DNA from: Nocardia abscessus NBRC 100374
GTDB lineage: Bacteria; Actinomycetota; Actinomycetes; Mycobacteriales; Mycobacteriaceae
Length of the DNA: 64,000 nt
Direction: 5' to 3'
NCBI RefSeq assembly: GCF_000308455.1
Contig: NZ_BAFP01000139.1
Location: forward strand, 62,001 to 126,000
How positions within the stretch are numbered: position 1 is the stretch's first letter; every line of letters begins with the position of its first letter. Both the position numbers and the translations under genes were made by a program. Under the pieces are notes generated by a model. The model was not told the DNA's origin, made no database searches, and saw only the letters and a program-made list of their open reading frames with translations. Of this stretch, positions 1-7,730 are shown in pieces.

Positions 1-578
1 TGCAGCCGCGAGCCGTTGTCGTCCGGAAACCAGGCCCACGCGCCCTCGGTCGGCGGGTCGGTGGTGATGGTGAGCGCCTTCTCCACCGCCGCCTTGTTCG
101 TGACGGCGGACTTGAATTGCAGGATGATCGGCGCCGCGATGCCGACCTCCTGGTTGTCGCCGATGTTCAGGGTCGCGGGAACGGTGCTCTTGGGCGCGAG
201 CGTCTGGAACGAACCGTCGATCGGTATCGGCTTGCCGTCGGTGCCGACCGCGGTGCCCGACCAGGTGTATGTGGCGTCGTAGCCGAGCGGCTCGGTGATG
301 GTGTAGCCGCGTTTGTCCGGTGCGAGCTCGCCACGCACCTGCTTGCCCGCGGCGTTGGTCAGCGCGACCTGATCGATCGTGCCGTCGCTGATCGCTACGG
401 AGACCGGCGCGGTCGGGTTGACGTTCTCGGCGTCGTCGGCCGGGGTCAGCGTCACCTCGGCGATCGGACCGGCGTCGGAGCCCGACCGGTCCGCGTCGTG
501 GTCGATCGTGCAGCCGGCCGCCAGGGCGACGACCACCAGGAGGACAGCCGACACCACGGCAACCGATCGGTGGATCAT
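1..578 (-). CDS. L,D-transpeptidase lipoprotein (LprQ/LdtMt5 type), N-terminal part
   Basis: About 192 residues are visible from the ATG at 578; the gene runs off the left edge. Residues 1-23 are a lipoprotein signal peptide ending in the lipobox LAAGC, so the mature protein should be lipid-anchored through Cys23 outside the membrane. The rest resembles the bacterial Ig-like domain that precedes the YkuD catalytic domain in mycobacterial L,D-transpeptidases, and the visible part ends in a PDDNGSRL segment typical of them. These enzymes form 3-3 cross-links in peptidoglycan. The catalytic Cys/His motif lies outside the window, so activity cannot be judged. It follows murB on the same strand after about 80 bp, the arrangement of Rv0482-Rv0483 in M. 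tuberculosis, which favours the LprQ type over other paralogues. Confidence 0.78.
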   Translation of the reverse strand, partial: MIHRSVAVVSAVLLVVVALAAGCTIDHDADRSGSDAGPIAEVTLTPADDAENVNPTAPVSVAISDGTIDQVALTNAAGKQVRGELAPDKRGYTITEPLGYDATYTWSGTAVGTDGKPIPIDGSFQTLAPKSTVPATLNIGDNQEVGIAAPIILQFKSAVTNKAAVEKALTITTDPPTEGAWAWFPDDNGSRL

Positions 579-661
579 CGGGCGGTGGTTCACTTCGTCG
601 AATCTACGCGCGGCGCGCGGTCCGATCCGTCGCCGCAGCGTGTGGTGTCGACCTCAGCGCG

Positions 662-1741
662 TCAGAGCGTGACACCGACGGTGACCGGTTCCGGCTCCAG
701 TGTGATCCCGAAACGCTCGGCCACGCCGTCGCGCACCGTCCTGGCCAGCGCCACCAAGTCGTCCGCGGTGGCGTGGCCGCGATTGGTCAGCGCCAGTGTG
801 TGTTTCGTCGACAGCCGGGCGGGCGCCTCGGCGCCGGGGAAGCCCTTGGCGAAACCCGCCCGCTCGATGAGCCAGCCCGCGGAGAACTTCACGCCGTCCG
901 GCGCCGGATAGGTCGGTACCGTGGCATCGCCTACGTGTGCGGCGATCGCGGCGCGCACCTGCGCCACCCGATCCGGCGCGACCACCGGGTTGGTGAAGAA
1001 CGAGCCCGCGCTCCAGGTGTCGTGGTCGGTGGGATCGAGCACCATGCCCTTGCCCGCGCGCAACCGCAGCACCGCGTCCCTGACCTGTGCGGCAGGCCGG
1101 GACTCGCCGTCCGCCGCGCCCACCGCCGTGGCGAGTTCGCCGTACCGCAGCGGCACGCTGGAACCGTCGGCGCGCAGCGCGAAGTCGACCGCGAGCACGA
1201 CGGCGTCGTCGCGGTGCTTGAGCACGCTGGTGCGGTAGCCGAACCCGAGTTCGCCGGGCTCCACCCAGCGGATCTCCCCACTCGCCCGGTCCAGCAGGCG
1301 CACCCGGCGCAGCAGGTTCGCCACCTCCGCGCCGTAGGCGCCCACGTTCTGCACCGGCGTCGCGCCCGCGGAGCCGGGAATGCCGGACAGGCACTCCAGC
1401 CCGCCGAGTCCGGCGGCGACCGTCGCACCCACCACGTCGTCCCAGTTCGCGCCCGCCTCCGCGACCACACCACCGTCGCCGATCTCGACGCCGGCGGTGG
1501 CTACCCGCACCACCACGCCGTCGAAGCCGTCGTCACCGACGAGCAGATTGGAGCCGCCCGCGAGCAGCAGCACCGGGACGCCCGCCGCGTCCAGCGCGCG
1601 CACTGTCGCGACCAGCGCTTCGGTGGTCGCGCACTCGGCGAGCAGGGCGGGGCCGCCCACTCGCAGCGTGGTCAGCTCCGCCAGCCGCACGTCGGCGCGC
1701 AGCCGCGCACCGGTGCCGGCGAGGAGGTCCGACGGCACCAC
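662..1741 (-). CDS. murB: UDP-N-acetylenolpyruvoylglucosamine reductase MurB
   Basis: MurB reduces UDP-GlcNAc-enolpyruvate to UDP-MurNAc with FAD and NADPH in cytoplasmic peptidoglycan synthesis. The FAD-domain motifs GGSNLLVGDDGF and SGIPGSAGATPVQN are clear. The YRTSVLK and SAGSFFTNPV segments and the C-terminal KFSAGWLIERAGFKG-like and STKHTLALTNRG regions are those of type I MurB. The open frame extends to a GTG at 1780, but that adds residues encoded by a duplicated promoter-like element, so the GTG codons at 1741 or 1738 (reading VVPSDLL) are preferred. They give about 359 residues, close to the usual length. No Shine-Dalgarno is seen, so a leaderless start is possible. Downstream on the same strand lies the L,D-transpeptidase lipoprotein. 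Confidence 0.95.
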   Translation of the reverse strand: MVPSDLLAGTGARLRADVRLAELTTLRVGGPALLAECATTEALVATVRALDAAGVPVLLLAGGSNLLVGDDGFDGVVVRVATAGVEIGDGGVVAEAGANWDDVVGATVAAGLGGLECLSGIPGSAGATPVQNVGAYGAEVANLLRRVRLLDRASGEIRWVEPGELGFGYRTSVLKHRDDAVVLAVDFALRADGSSVPLRYGELATAVGAADGESRPAAQVRDAVLRLRAGKGMVLDPTDHDTWSAGSFFTNPVVAPDRVAQVRAAIAAHVGDATVPTYPAPDGVKFSAGWLIERAGFAKGFPGAEAPARLSTKHTLALTNRGHATADDLVALARTVRDGVAERFGITLEPEPVTVGVTL

Positions 1742-1746
1742 TCGTG

Positions 1747-1835
1747 AAGTTCGCACGCCACACGGTAGCGTGCAGTGCACTGCACGAGGACGGCTGCTGG
1801 CCGCTCGTGCAATTCGTGCGGCGCACGGTAGCGTG
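1747..1835. repeat. Duplicated promoter-like element (two direct copies)
   Basis: Two imperfect direct copies lie at 1747-1772 and 1811-1835. Both contain a TTCG..CG..CACGGTAGCGTG core. The second copy places TAGCGT (1829-1834) eight bases before the DUF2505 start at 1843, as expected for a -10 box of a leaderless transcript. The first copy is followed by a perfect 14-bp palindrome TGCAGTGCACTGCA (1771-1784). A duplicated promoter or a two-site operator between murB and the DUF2505 gene is inferred. Confidence 0.5.
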
Positions 1836-1842
1836 TGGAGCC

Positions 1843-2328
1843 ATGGCTACACCGCTGGCGTACACGGCCCGCTACTCCCATCCGCCCGCCGCGGTACGCG
1901 CGGCATTCGCCGACGAGCAGTTCTGGAAGGATCGGATCGCGGAGGTCGGCGGCCCCGGCGCCCGGCTCGAGTCGATCACCGTCAGCGGCGACCAGGTGCG
2001 TGTCGAGATGGTGCAGGCCATCGCCGCCGAGAAGCTGCCGCCCGCGATCACCGCGGTGCGCCCCGGTGATCTGACCATCCCGCGCGTCGAGGACTGGACC
2101 GGGGATCACGCCACCTTCGAAGCCCGCGTCGACGGCGCGCCCGCCGAGGTCCGCGGGACCATCACGCTGACCGCCGACGGCTCCGGCACCGTCGCCACGA
2201 CCGACGGCACCATCGAGGTGAAGATCCCGCTGTTCGGCAGCAAGATCGAAAAGGCGATCGCCGAGCACCTCACCGAGTTGCTGAAGAACGAGGCGGAATT
2301 CACCGGCAACTGGCTCGCCTCGCACTGA
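1843..2328 (+). CDS. DUF2505 family protein, copy 1
   Basis: The 161-residue protein belongs to DUF2505, an actinobacterial family with a START/SRPBCC-like fold. Its function is unknown to me. It starts MATPLAYTARYSHPP, shows the family's early tyrosine-rich strand and DEQFWKDR helix, and ends in a KNEAEFTGNWL helix. The open frame extends upstream to 1744, but the ATG at 1843 sits eight bases after a TAGCGT box and matches the start of its paralogue, so it is preferred. It is divergent from murB. In M. tuberculosis a single DUF2505 gene (Rv0481c) lies beside murB, so the tandem pair here looks like a local duplication. Weak identity but matching architecture with the next gene supports this. 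Confidence 0.88.
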   Translation: MATPLAYTARYSHPPAAVRAAFADEQFWKDRIAEVGGPGARLESITVSGDQVRVEMVQAIAAEKLPPAITAVRPGDLTIPRVEDWTGDHATFEARVDGAPAEVRGTITLTADGSGTVATTDGTIEVKIPLFGSKIEKAIAEHLTELLKNEAEFTGNWLASH

Positions 2329-2449
2329 TCCGGGCCGCGCGGACGCGCACTGTGCGACGTCACACTGCGCGGTCCGCGCGTTCGTGTCCCGTCCGCACTC
2401 CACCCGCCCGTCGAGGTCGGCGCCACCGGACCCAGTAACGTGTGAGCCC

Positions 2450-2971
2450 ATGGCACGTCGATTGGACTACTCCGCCCGCTATCCGCTGCACACCACAAAA
2501 GAGCTGTACGCGGCGCTGTCGAACCGCGACTACTGGGATGCGCGGATGGAAGAGATGCGGAAGTACTCCCCCGGCAACCAGGTGGTCCGGCTGGAGGCGG
2601 GCGACGGCGGCATCGACGTCGAACTGCACCACATCCTTCCCCGCGACATGCTGCCGGAGATCGCCCAGACGGTCATGCGCAAGGACATGGTGATCACCCG
2701 CAAGGAGACCTACAGCCCGTTCGCCCCGGACGAGATCACCGGGAAGTACTCCGCGTCCATTCCCGCCGGGCCGGGCAGCCTCGGCGGCACCATCCGCCTG
2801 TTCCCCACCGAGACCGGCTGCACCATGCGCTTCTCCTCGGAGGCGAAGGTGTTCATCCCCATGGTCGGACCGCGCCTGGAACAGCTGATGCTGGTGAACC
2901 TGGTCGACCTGTTCCGCGGCGAGGCCGAGTTCACGGTCAAGTGGCTGGAAGAACAGCACCCCACCCGCTGA
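2450..2971 (+). CDS. DUF2505 family protein, copy 2
   Basis: A 173-residue paralogue of the preceding gene: it starts MARRLDYSARYPLH, has an NRDYWDARM helix and ends in an RGEAEFTVKWLEEQ helix. The function is unknown; the fold is probably a ligand-binding START/SRPBCC cup. The ATG at 2450 was chosen because TAACGT (2436-2441) lies eight bases upstream, as TAGCGT does in copy 1; both paralogues look leaderless and share the promoter layout. The stop overlaps the start of the next methyltransferase frame by about 31 bases. Confidence 0.87.
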   Translation: MARRLDYSARYPLHTTKELYAALSNRDYWDARMEEMRKYSPGNQVVRLEAGDGGIDVELHHILPRDMLPEIAQTVMRKDMVITRKETYSPFAPDEITGKYSASIPAGPGSLGGTIRLFPTETGCTMRFSSEAKVFIPMVGPRLEQLMLVNLVDLFRGEAEFTVKWLEEQHPTR

Positions 2972-3747
2972 CCAAACCGGTCGGCACCATCACCCGTGGC
3001 ACCACCGCCGTCAACCGCCTCCGCCGCAGCGACCGCTGGCTGATCAACGACGAACTCGTCGCCGACCGGCTGGGCGGCGCGCCCGATCCGCTGGTGGTCG
3101 ACCTCGGGTACGGCGCCAGCCCGTGGACCACGTTCGAGCTGGCCGCGCGGCTGCGCACGGTTCGCGCGGACGTGCGGGTGGTCGGACTCGAGATCGACCC
3201 GCAGCGCGTGGTCCCCGGCCGCGACGGCGTCACCTTCGCACGCGGCGGATTCGAACTGGCCGGGCTGCGGCCTGTGCTGGTGCGTGCCTTCAACGTGCTG
3301 CGGCAGTATCCCGAATCAGCGGTCCCGGAGGCGTGGTCGACCGTTCTGGCCGGGCTGGCGCCGGACGGCCTGCTGGTCGACGGCACCTGTGACGAATTGG
3401 GCAGACGCAGCGCGTGGGTGCTGCTCGACCGGAACGGACCGCGCTCGCTCACGCTGGCCTGGGACCCGTTCACCGTCGAGCGCCCCTCCGATCTCGCCGA
3501 ACGCCTGCCGAAAGCGCTGATCCACCGCAACGTTCCCGGTGAACCGATCCACGCACTGCTCGCCGCCGCGGATCGTGCCTGGGCCCACGCCGCGCCGATG
3601 GCGCCTTTCGGTCCGCGCGTCCGCTGGCGCGCGACGGCGCAGGCGCTGCGCGCGGAAGGTTTCCCGATCCGCCACTATCGTCGCCGGCTGCGCGACAATG
3701 TGCTCTCGGTGCCGTGGCCGGCCGTCGCGCCACTCGGCACGAGCTGA
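2941..3747 (+). CDS. Class I SAM-dependent methyltransferase-like protein
   Basis: A 268-residue cytoplasmic protein with a Rossmann-type SAM motif LVVDLGYGASPWTT near residues 51-64 and an acidic strand end VVGLEID about 25 residues later. Substrate unknown. The start at GTG 2941 overlaps the DUF2505 gene by 31 bases; no later start was seen before the conserved core, so the overlap is accepted and translational coupling is likely. A proline-rich N-terminus precedes the RRSDRWLINDELVADRLG helix. The C-terminal half is less typical of methyltransferases. The fold assignment is fairly secure, the enzymatic role is not. Confidence 0.75.
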   Translation: MAGRTAPHPLTKPVGTITRGTTAVNRLRRSDRWLINDELVADRLGGAPDPLVVDLGYGASPWTTFELAARLRTVRADVRVVGLEIDPQRVVPGRDGVTFARGGFELAGLRPVLVRAFNVLRQYPESAVPEAWSTVLAGLAPDGLLVDGTCDELGRRSAWVLLDRNGPRSLTLAWDPFTVERPSDLAERLPKALIHRNVPGEPIHALLAAADRAWAHAAPMAPFGPRVRWRATAQALRAEGFPIRHYRRRLRDNVLSVPWPAVAPLGTS

Positions 3748-3770
3748 CCGGCACGCCTCCGCGCGTTTCG

Positions 3771-4379
3771 TCACGCTACGGCAAGCGCTCGGTACACCCG
3801 TTTCGCCGCACGCGGCGACAAGCGCGCCCCCGCGTCGGTGATCTCCGCGCCCGCACACCGGTGGATGGCGACCGCGTCGGCGACCACCTCGTTCAAAGCG
3901 GCCTGCCCGATGTCGCCCTCTGCCAGGTCGAGCACCGTACGCACCGGTGTCGTCACCAGGAAGGGGCCCGCCGACTCCACCTCGGCGCCTGCCAGCGCGC
4001 GGCGCACGATTACCAGCCGCGGCGTCACCGGCGGACGTCCCGAACGCACCGACAGGTGCAGGAAGCGCGGGCACAGGCTGCCGAGCCCGTGCAGTTCCGC
4101 CGCGCTGTGGTGGGAGACCACCGACGCGCCGTCGAACCAGGCCGCCCACATCGCGTATTCGTCGAGCGGACCTTCCGGCCACCCGGCGAACCGCAGCATG
4201 CCGACCCCCGCCCTGGTCACCGAACCGTCACCGAGGGCCGCCCGAACTCGCGCCCCACACCCCGTGCGCAGCACCTGCCGAGTTGTGAAGAAACCGGCGT
4301 GCCGACCGGCCCAGCGGCGCAGAACGCGCCATCCTTGTTCCGCGGATCCGATCGCGCGGCTTGCCACATCGCCAGCCAT
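3771..4379 (-). CDS. AbiEi-type antitoxin-domain protein (solitary)
   Basis: A 202-residue protein whose N-terminal part (about residues 15-65, GFFTTRQVL...TRAGVGMLRF) resembles the winged-helix domain of type IV AbiEi antitoxins. The rest has the SHHSAAELHGLGSL and TTPVRTVLDLA motifs typical of actinobacterial AbiEi-like proteins. In AbiE systems AbiEi represses its operon and counters the nucleotidyltransferase toxin AbiEii. No AbiEii-like gene is visible on either side, so this is an orphan regulator or a family member with another job. The ATG at 4379 is preferred over 4385 because a TAGCCT -10-like box ends seven bases before it, suggesting a leaderless start. It converges with the methyltransferase gene. 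Confidence 0.72.
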   Translation of the reverse strand: MAGDVASRAIGSAEQGWRVLRRWAGRHAGFFTTRQVLRTGCGARVRAALGDGSVTRAGVGMLRFAGWPEGPLDEYAMWAAWFDGASVVSHHSAAELHGLGSLCPRFLHLSVRSGRPPVTPRLVIVRRALAGAEVESAGPFLVTTPVRTVLDLAEGDIGQAALNEVVADAVAIHRCAGAEITDAGARLSPRAAKRVYRALAVA

Positions 4380-4478
4380 GGGCATCAGGCTACGCTCGGT
4401 TTTTGTGCCTCATGTCACATTCGAACCCCTCACCGCCTCCACAGAGACGGCTCAGAAAGGTCGGGAAGAATTTTCGCC

Positions 4479-5201
4479 ATGAGTACGAACGCACCCTCCA
4501 CCTCGACGATCAAACGCCGGCCCCTGCTGATCGCCCTGACCGTGGTAGCGATTCTGCTCGCCACGGTCCTGGTCGGCGGCGAGGCATACGCCAGACACAC
4601 GGTGTCGAGCTGCATCAGCTCGCAGTTCGAGAAAGAGATGGGGTCGAAGATCGACGTGAGCTTCGGTCCCAAGCCGATGCTGATCACCTGGATCGATGGC
4701 AAGGTGCCCTCGGTGAAGGTGAACAGCAACGACACCAAGTTCGGCCCTGCCGTCGGCATGGTGGTGCACGCCGTCTTCCATGACGTCGACGTCGCCGACT
4801 CGAACGGCACCGTGATCGACAGTTCCTCCGCCGACGTCACGTGGAGCAACGAAGGCATCAAGGAGACCCTCGGTGGCATGGTCAGCAGCGTGAGCTCCTC
4901 GGCGAGCTCGGGCATGCTCACCCTGTCGGTGCTCGGCGGCCTCGCCGAGCTCCAGCTGAAGCCGCAGATCATGAACGGGGCGGTGCAGGTGGAGACGATG
5001 TCGGCCGAGTTGCTCGGCATCGGCCTGCCCTCCGACCTGGTGCAGAGCATCGTCGACATCTTCACCGAGAGCCTGCAGAGCTACCCCCTCGGCATGACGG
5101 CGACCGAGCTCGAGGTCACCGACTCCGGCGTCGCGGTGCAGCTGGCGGGTGGACGTACCCAGCTCGAGCCCGCGAGCGACAACTCCGACGCACGCTGCTG
5201 A
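4479..5201 (+). CDS. DUF2993 (LmeA-like) membrane-anchored protein
   Basis: A 240-residue protein with a short cytoplasmic N-terminus, one transmembrane or uncleaved signal segment (about residues 15-37, LLIALTVVAILLATVLVGG) and an extracytoplasmic DUF2993 domain. It has the ARHTVSSCIS...FEKEMGSKIDVSFG opening and the lipid-binding-tube pattern of paired beta strands. LmeA of mycobacteria, of the same family, acts in mannan/lipomannan maturation; a cell-envelope role is inferred from family only. The ATG at 4479 is the first credible start before the membrane segment. It lies next to deoC, convergently. DUF2993 proteins are multi-copy in mycolic-acid bacteria, so orthology to LmeA itself is not claimed. 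Confidence 0.82.
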   Translation: MSTNAPSTSTIKRRPLLIALTVVAILLATVLVGGEAYARHTVSSCISSQFEKEMGSKIDVSFGPKPMLITWIDGKVPSVKVNSNDTKFGPAVGMVVHAVFHDVDVADSNGTVIDSSSADVTWSNEGIKETLGGMVSSVSSSASSGMLTLSVLGGLAELQLKPQIMNGAVQVETMSAELLGIGLPSDLVQSIVDIFTESLQSYPLGMTATELEVTDSGVAVQLAGGRTQLEPASDNSDARC

Positions 5202-5284
5202 ACGCGCGCCAGCGCAACGTCTTCGAACCTCGCGCAGGCGCTCCGGGGCGAACCGGATGCCCGTCAACGGGTTTCGGCTGCCGG

Positions 5285-5953
5285 TCAGGGCGGGAAGCCG
5301 TCGAGCACCTCGCGGGATTTCGACAGGCCGAGCCGGGTCGCGCCCGCGGCGATCATCTCCGCCGCGGTCTCGGCGGTCCGGATGCCACCGCTGGCCTTGA
5401 CGCCGAGCCGGGGACCCACCGTCTCGGCCATCAGCCGCACCGCGTGCGCGCTCGCTCCGCCCGTGGGATGAAATCCCGTGGAGGTCTTCACGAAATCGGC
5501 TCCCGCGCGTTCGGCGACCCGGCACACCTGCACGATCGCGTCGTCCGGCAGCGCGGCGGATTCGATGATCACTTTCAACAGCGCCCGGTCGCCGATCGCT
5601 TCGCGCACCGTGACGATGTCGGCGAGCACCGCTGTGTAATCGCCCGCGCGCGCCGCTCCGACGTCGATGACCATGTCCACCTCGGCGGCGCCCTGGTCCA
5701 CCGCGAGCCGCGCCTCCGCGCCCTTCACCAGCGAATGGTGTTTCCCCGAGGGGAATCCGGCGACCGTCGCGACCACGAGCCCGGGCGCGCGCACCGGCAG
5801 CATGGACGGCGACACACAGATCGCGAGCACGCCCATCGCGCGCGCGTCTTCGATCAGCGTGTCGACGTCGGCGCGCGACGCCTCCGGGGCGAGCAGGGTG
5901 TGATCGATCATGGCGGCCACTTCGGCCCTGGTCAGCGACGTGGAACTTGCCAT
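5285..5953 (-). CDS. deoC: Deoxyribose-phosphate aldolase
   Basis: DeoC splits 2-deoxyribose-5-phosphate into glyceraldehyde-3-phosphate and acetaldehyde in deoxynucleoside catabolism. The 222-residue protein has the family motifs: IDHTLLAPEA near the N-terminus, VDMVIDVGAARAGD, LKVIIESAAL with the conserved lysine, the Schiff-base lysine in ADFVKTSTGFHPTGGA, and GVKASGGIRT. The ATG at 5953 (MASSTSLTRAEV) begins just before the conserved N-terminus; the longer open frame is rejected. deoC lies between envelope genes here as in M. tuberculosis (Rv0478). Confidence 0.95.
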   Translation of the reverse strand: MASSTSLTRAEVAAMIDHTLLAPEASRADVDTLIEDARAMGVLAICVSPSMLPVRAPGLVVATVAGFPSGKHHSLVKGAEARLAVDQGAAEVDMVIDVGAARAGDYTAVLADIVTVREAIGDRALLKVIIESAALPDDAIVQVCRVAERAGADFVKTSTGFHPTGGASAHAVRLMAETVGPRLGVKASGGIRTAETAAEMIAAGATRLGLSKSREVLDGFPP

Positions 5954-6111
5954 GGGGTGAGAGTCTGGCACACCGGACGCGAATTCCGTTGCGCGCCTGG
6001 CTGCACTTCCCGCACACTCGTAACTGATGGCGCATCGGAGAACGTGACGCCACGGTCGACCGACCGACCGACGTGTGCGGATGGGCCTACTTCGTTCGGG
6101 AGGAGACGACA

Positions 6112-6672
6112 GTGCTGATCCGTCGCGAACGCGCCGACGACATCGCTGCGATCGCGGCGGTGCATCGCAGCGCATTCGCACCGCACTATGCCCGTGCCGA
6201 CCACCCCGATGGCGCCGGCCTGTCCGGCGACCGGGGCAGCGCGGATCCGCCGGAGGTGGGTCTCATAACGCAGTTGCGCAGTGACGAGGGCTGGATACCG
6301 ACGCTGTCGCTGGTGGCGATCGAGCACGACAGCGTGGTCGGCCACCTGTGCCTGACCCGAGCCACGGTCGGCCCGTTCCCCGTGCTGGCGCTCGGCCCGA
6401 TCGGCGTCCTCGCCGACCATCAGGGCGCCGGAGTGGGCTCGGCTCTCATGCACGCGGCCCTCGGCGCCGCCGACGCGCTCGACGAACCGCTGATCGGCCT
6501 GCTCGGCAGCCTGGAGTATTACCCGCGCTTCGGTTTCGTCCCCGCCGCCCGCCTGGGCATCACACCGGACGATCCCGCCTGGATCAGCCACTTCCAGGTC
6601 CGGTCCCTGTCGGCCTACGACTCCCAGATCGCCGGCGAATTCCATTACGCGGAGCCGTTCTATCACCTCTGA
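6112..6672 (+). CDS. GNAT family N-acetyltransferase
   Basis: A 186-residue acetyltransferase of the GNAT fold. It starts MLIRRERADDIAAIAAVHRSAF, carries an acetyl-CoA pyrophosphate loop in GVLADHQGAGVGSALMHAAL and the typical LGSLEYYPRFGFVPAARLGI C-terminal strand. This subtype (YhbS-like, two-residue insertion before the loop) usually acetylates small molecules or protein N-termini; the substrate is unknown. The GTG at 6112 was chosen over upstream codons because GGAGGAG lies about eight bases before it. It is divergent from deoC and upstream of purU on the same strand. Confidence 0.88.
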   Translation: MLIRRERADDIAAIAAVHRSAFAPHYARADHPDGAGLSGDRGSADPPEVGLITQLRSDEGWIPTLSLVAIEHDSVVGHLCLTRATVGPFPVLALGPIGVLADHQGAGVGSALMHAALGAADALDEPLIGLLGSLEYYPRFGFVPAARLGITPDDPAWISHFQVRSLSAYDSQIAGEFHYAEPFYHL

Positions 6673-6812
6673 GCGCCACCGCCGGGCACGGATCGTGTGC
6701 CGCCTAGCCGACCGGCGTTGCGAACGGCCCGACCTGGCGTCCCCTCGGCACCTGCCGATCGCTGGGCGAAGGTGCGGCAAACGCCGCGCGGCGCACCTGG
6801 GAGGATGAACTC

Positions 6813-7703
6813 ATGAGTTCCGCTCCACCCGTTCAGGACGACCGCCGCTACGTGCTGACTCTCGGCTGCCCGGACCGTCCCGGCATCATCGCCGGGATCA
6901 CGTCGTTCATCGCCGAGTTCGGCGGCTCGATCGTGGAGGCGGGGTATCACTCGGACCCGGATACCGGCTGGTTCTTCACTCGCCAGGCGATCAAGGCGGG
7001 CACGGTGCCGTTCGGGCTCGCGGAACTGCGCGACCGGTTCGCCGCGGTGGCGGCCGGCCTCGGTCCGGCGACCGAATGGCAGCTGCTGGACTCCGGGGCG
7101 CGCCGCCGCGCGGTCCTGCTGGTCAGCAAGGACGGTCACTGCCTGCACGACCTGCTCGGACGGGCCGCCAGCGGTGAGCTGCCCGCCACCATCGAGGCGG
7201 TGATCGGCAACCACCCGGATCTGGCGGCGATGACGGAGGCGCACGGGGTGAAGTTCCATCACGTGCCGTTCCCGAAGGACCCGGCCGAGCGCGGTCCCGC
7301 TTTCGAGGAGGTCCGCGCCCTGGTGGACGCGCACGACCCCGACGCGGTGGTGCTGGCGCGGTTCATGCAGGTGCTGCCCGCCGAACTGTGCGAGCACTGG
7401 GCGGGCAAGGCGATCAACATCCACCACAGCTTCCTGCCCTCGTTCGTCGGCGCTCGCCCGTACCACCAGGCGTTCGCCCGCGGCGTGAAACTGATCGGGG
7501 CCACCTGCCACTACGTGACCGCGGAGCTGGACGCGGGCCCGATCATCGAGCAGGACGTGATCCGCATCGATCACGCGGACGAAGTGCGCGACATGGTCCG
7601 CCAGGGCCGCGACATCGAGCGGGTGGTCCTGGCGCGCGGGCTGCGCTGGCACCTGGAGGGCCGCGTCCTGGTGCACGGCCGCCGGACGGTCGTCTTCTCC
7701 TGA
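6813..7703 (+). CDS. purU: Formyltetrahydrofolate deformylase
   Basis: PurU hydrolyses 10-formyl-THF to formate and THF, supplying formate and balancing one-carbon pools. The 296-residue protein has an N-terminal ACT domain (about residues 10-85, YVLTLGCPDRPGIIAGITSF) and a C-terminal formyltransferase domain with INIHHSFLPSFVGARPY and GATCHYVTAELDAGPIIEQD, including the catalytic Asn/His/Asp set. The length matches the family. The ATG at 6813 follows GGGAGGA closely. It converges with the alpha/beta hydrolase gene; a hairpin lies between the stops. Confidence 0.95.
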   Translation: MSSAPPVQDDRRYVLTLGCPDRPGIIAGITSFIAEFGGSIVEAGYHSDPDTGWFFTRQAIKAGTVPFGLAELRDRFAAVAAGLGPATEWQLLDSGARRRAVLLVSKDGHCLHDLLGRAASGELPATIEAVIGNHPDLAAMTEAHGVKFHHVPFPKDPAERGPAFEEVRALVDAHDPDAVVLARFMQVLPAELCEHWAGKAINIHHSFLPSFVGARPYHQAFARGVKLIGATCHYVTAELDAGPIIEQDVIRIDHADEVRDMVRQGRDIERVVLARGLRWHLEGRVLVHGRRTVVFS

Positions 7704-7726
7704 CCGACGCGCGAACGCGGCGTCGG
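7704..7726. terminator. Candidate bidirectional terminator hairpin
   Basis: An inverted repeat CCGACGC/GCGTCGG (7704-7710 and 7720-7726, nine-base loop) begins directly after the purU stop and ends just before the stop of the convergent hydrolase gene. It has no U-tract, which is common in high-GC actinobacteria. The position, not the sequence alone, supports a terminator. Confidence 0.4.
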
Positions 7727-7730
7727 CCGG

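Noticed and set aside
3771..4379. A complete AbiE toxin-antitoxin system
   Set aside because: Only the AbiEi-type gene is present; the neighbouring methyltransferase and DUF2993 genes are not nucleotidyltransferase toxins.
5202..5284. Terminator between the DUF2993 gene and deoC
   Set aside because: Only weak, short GC stems are visible between the convergent stops; not enough to call.
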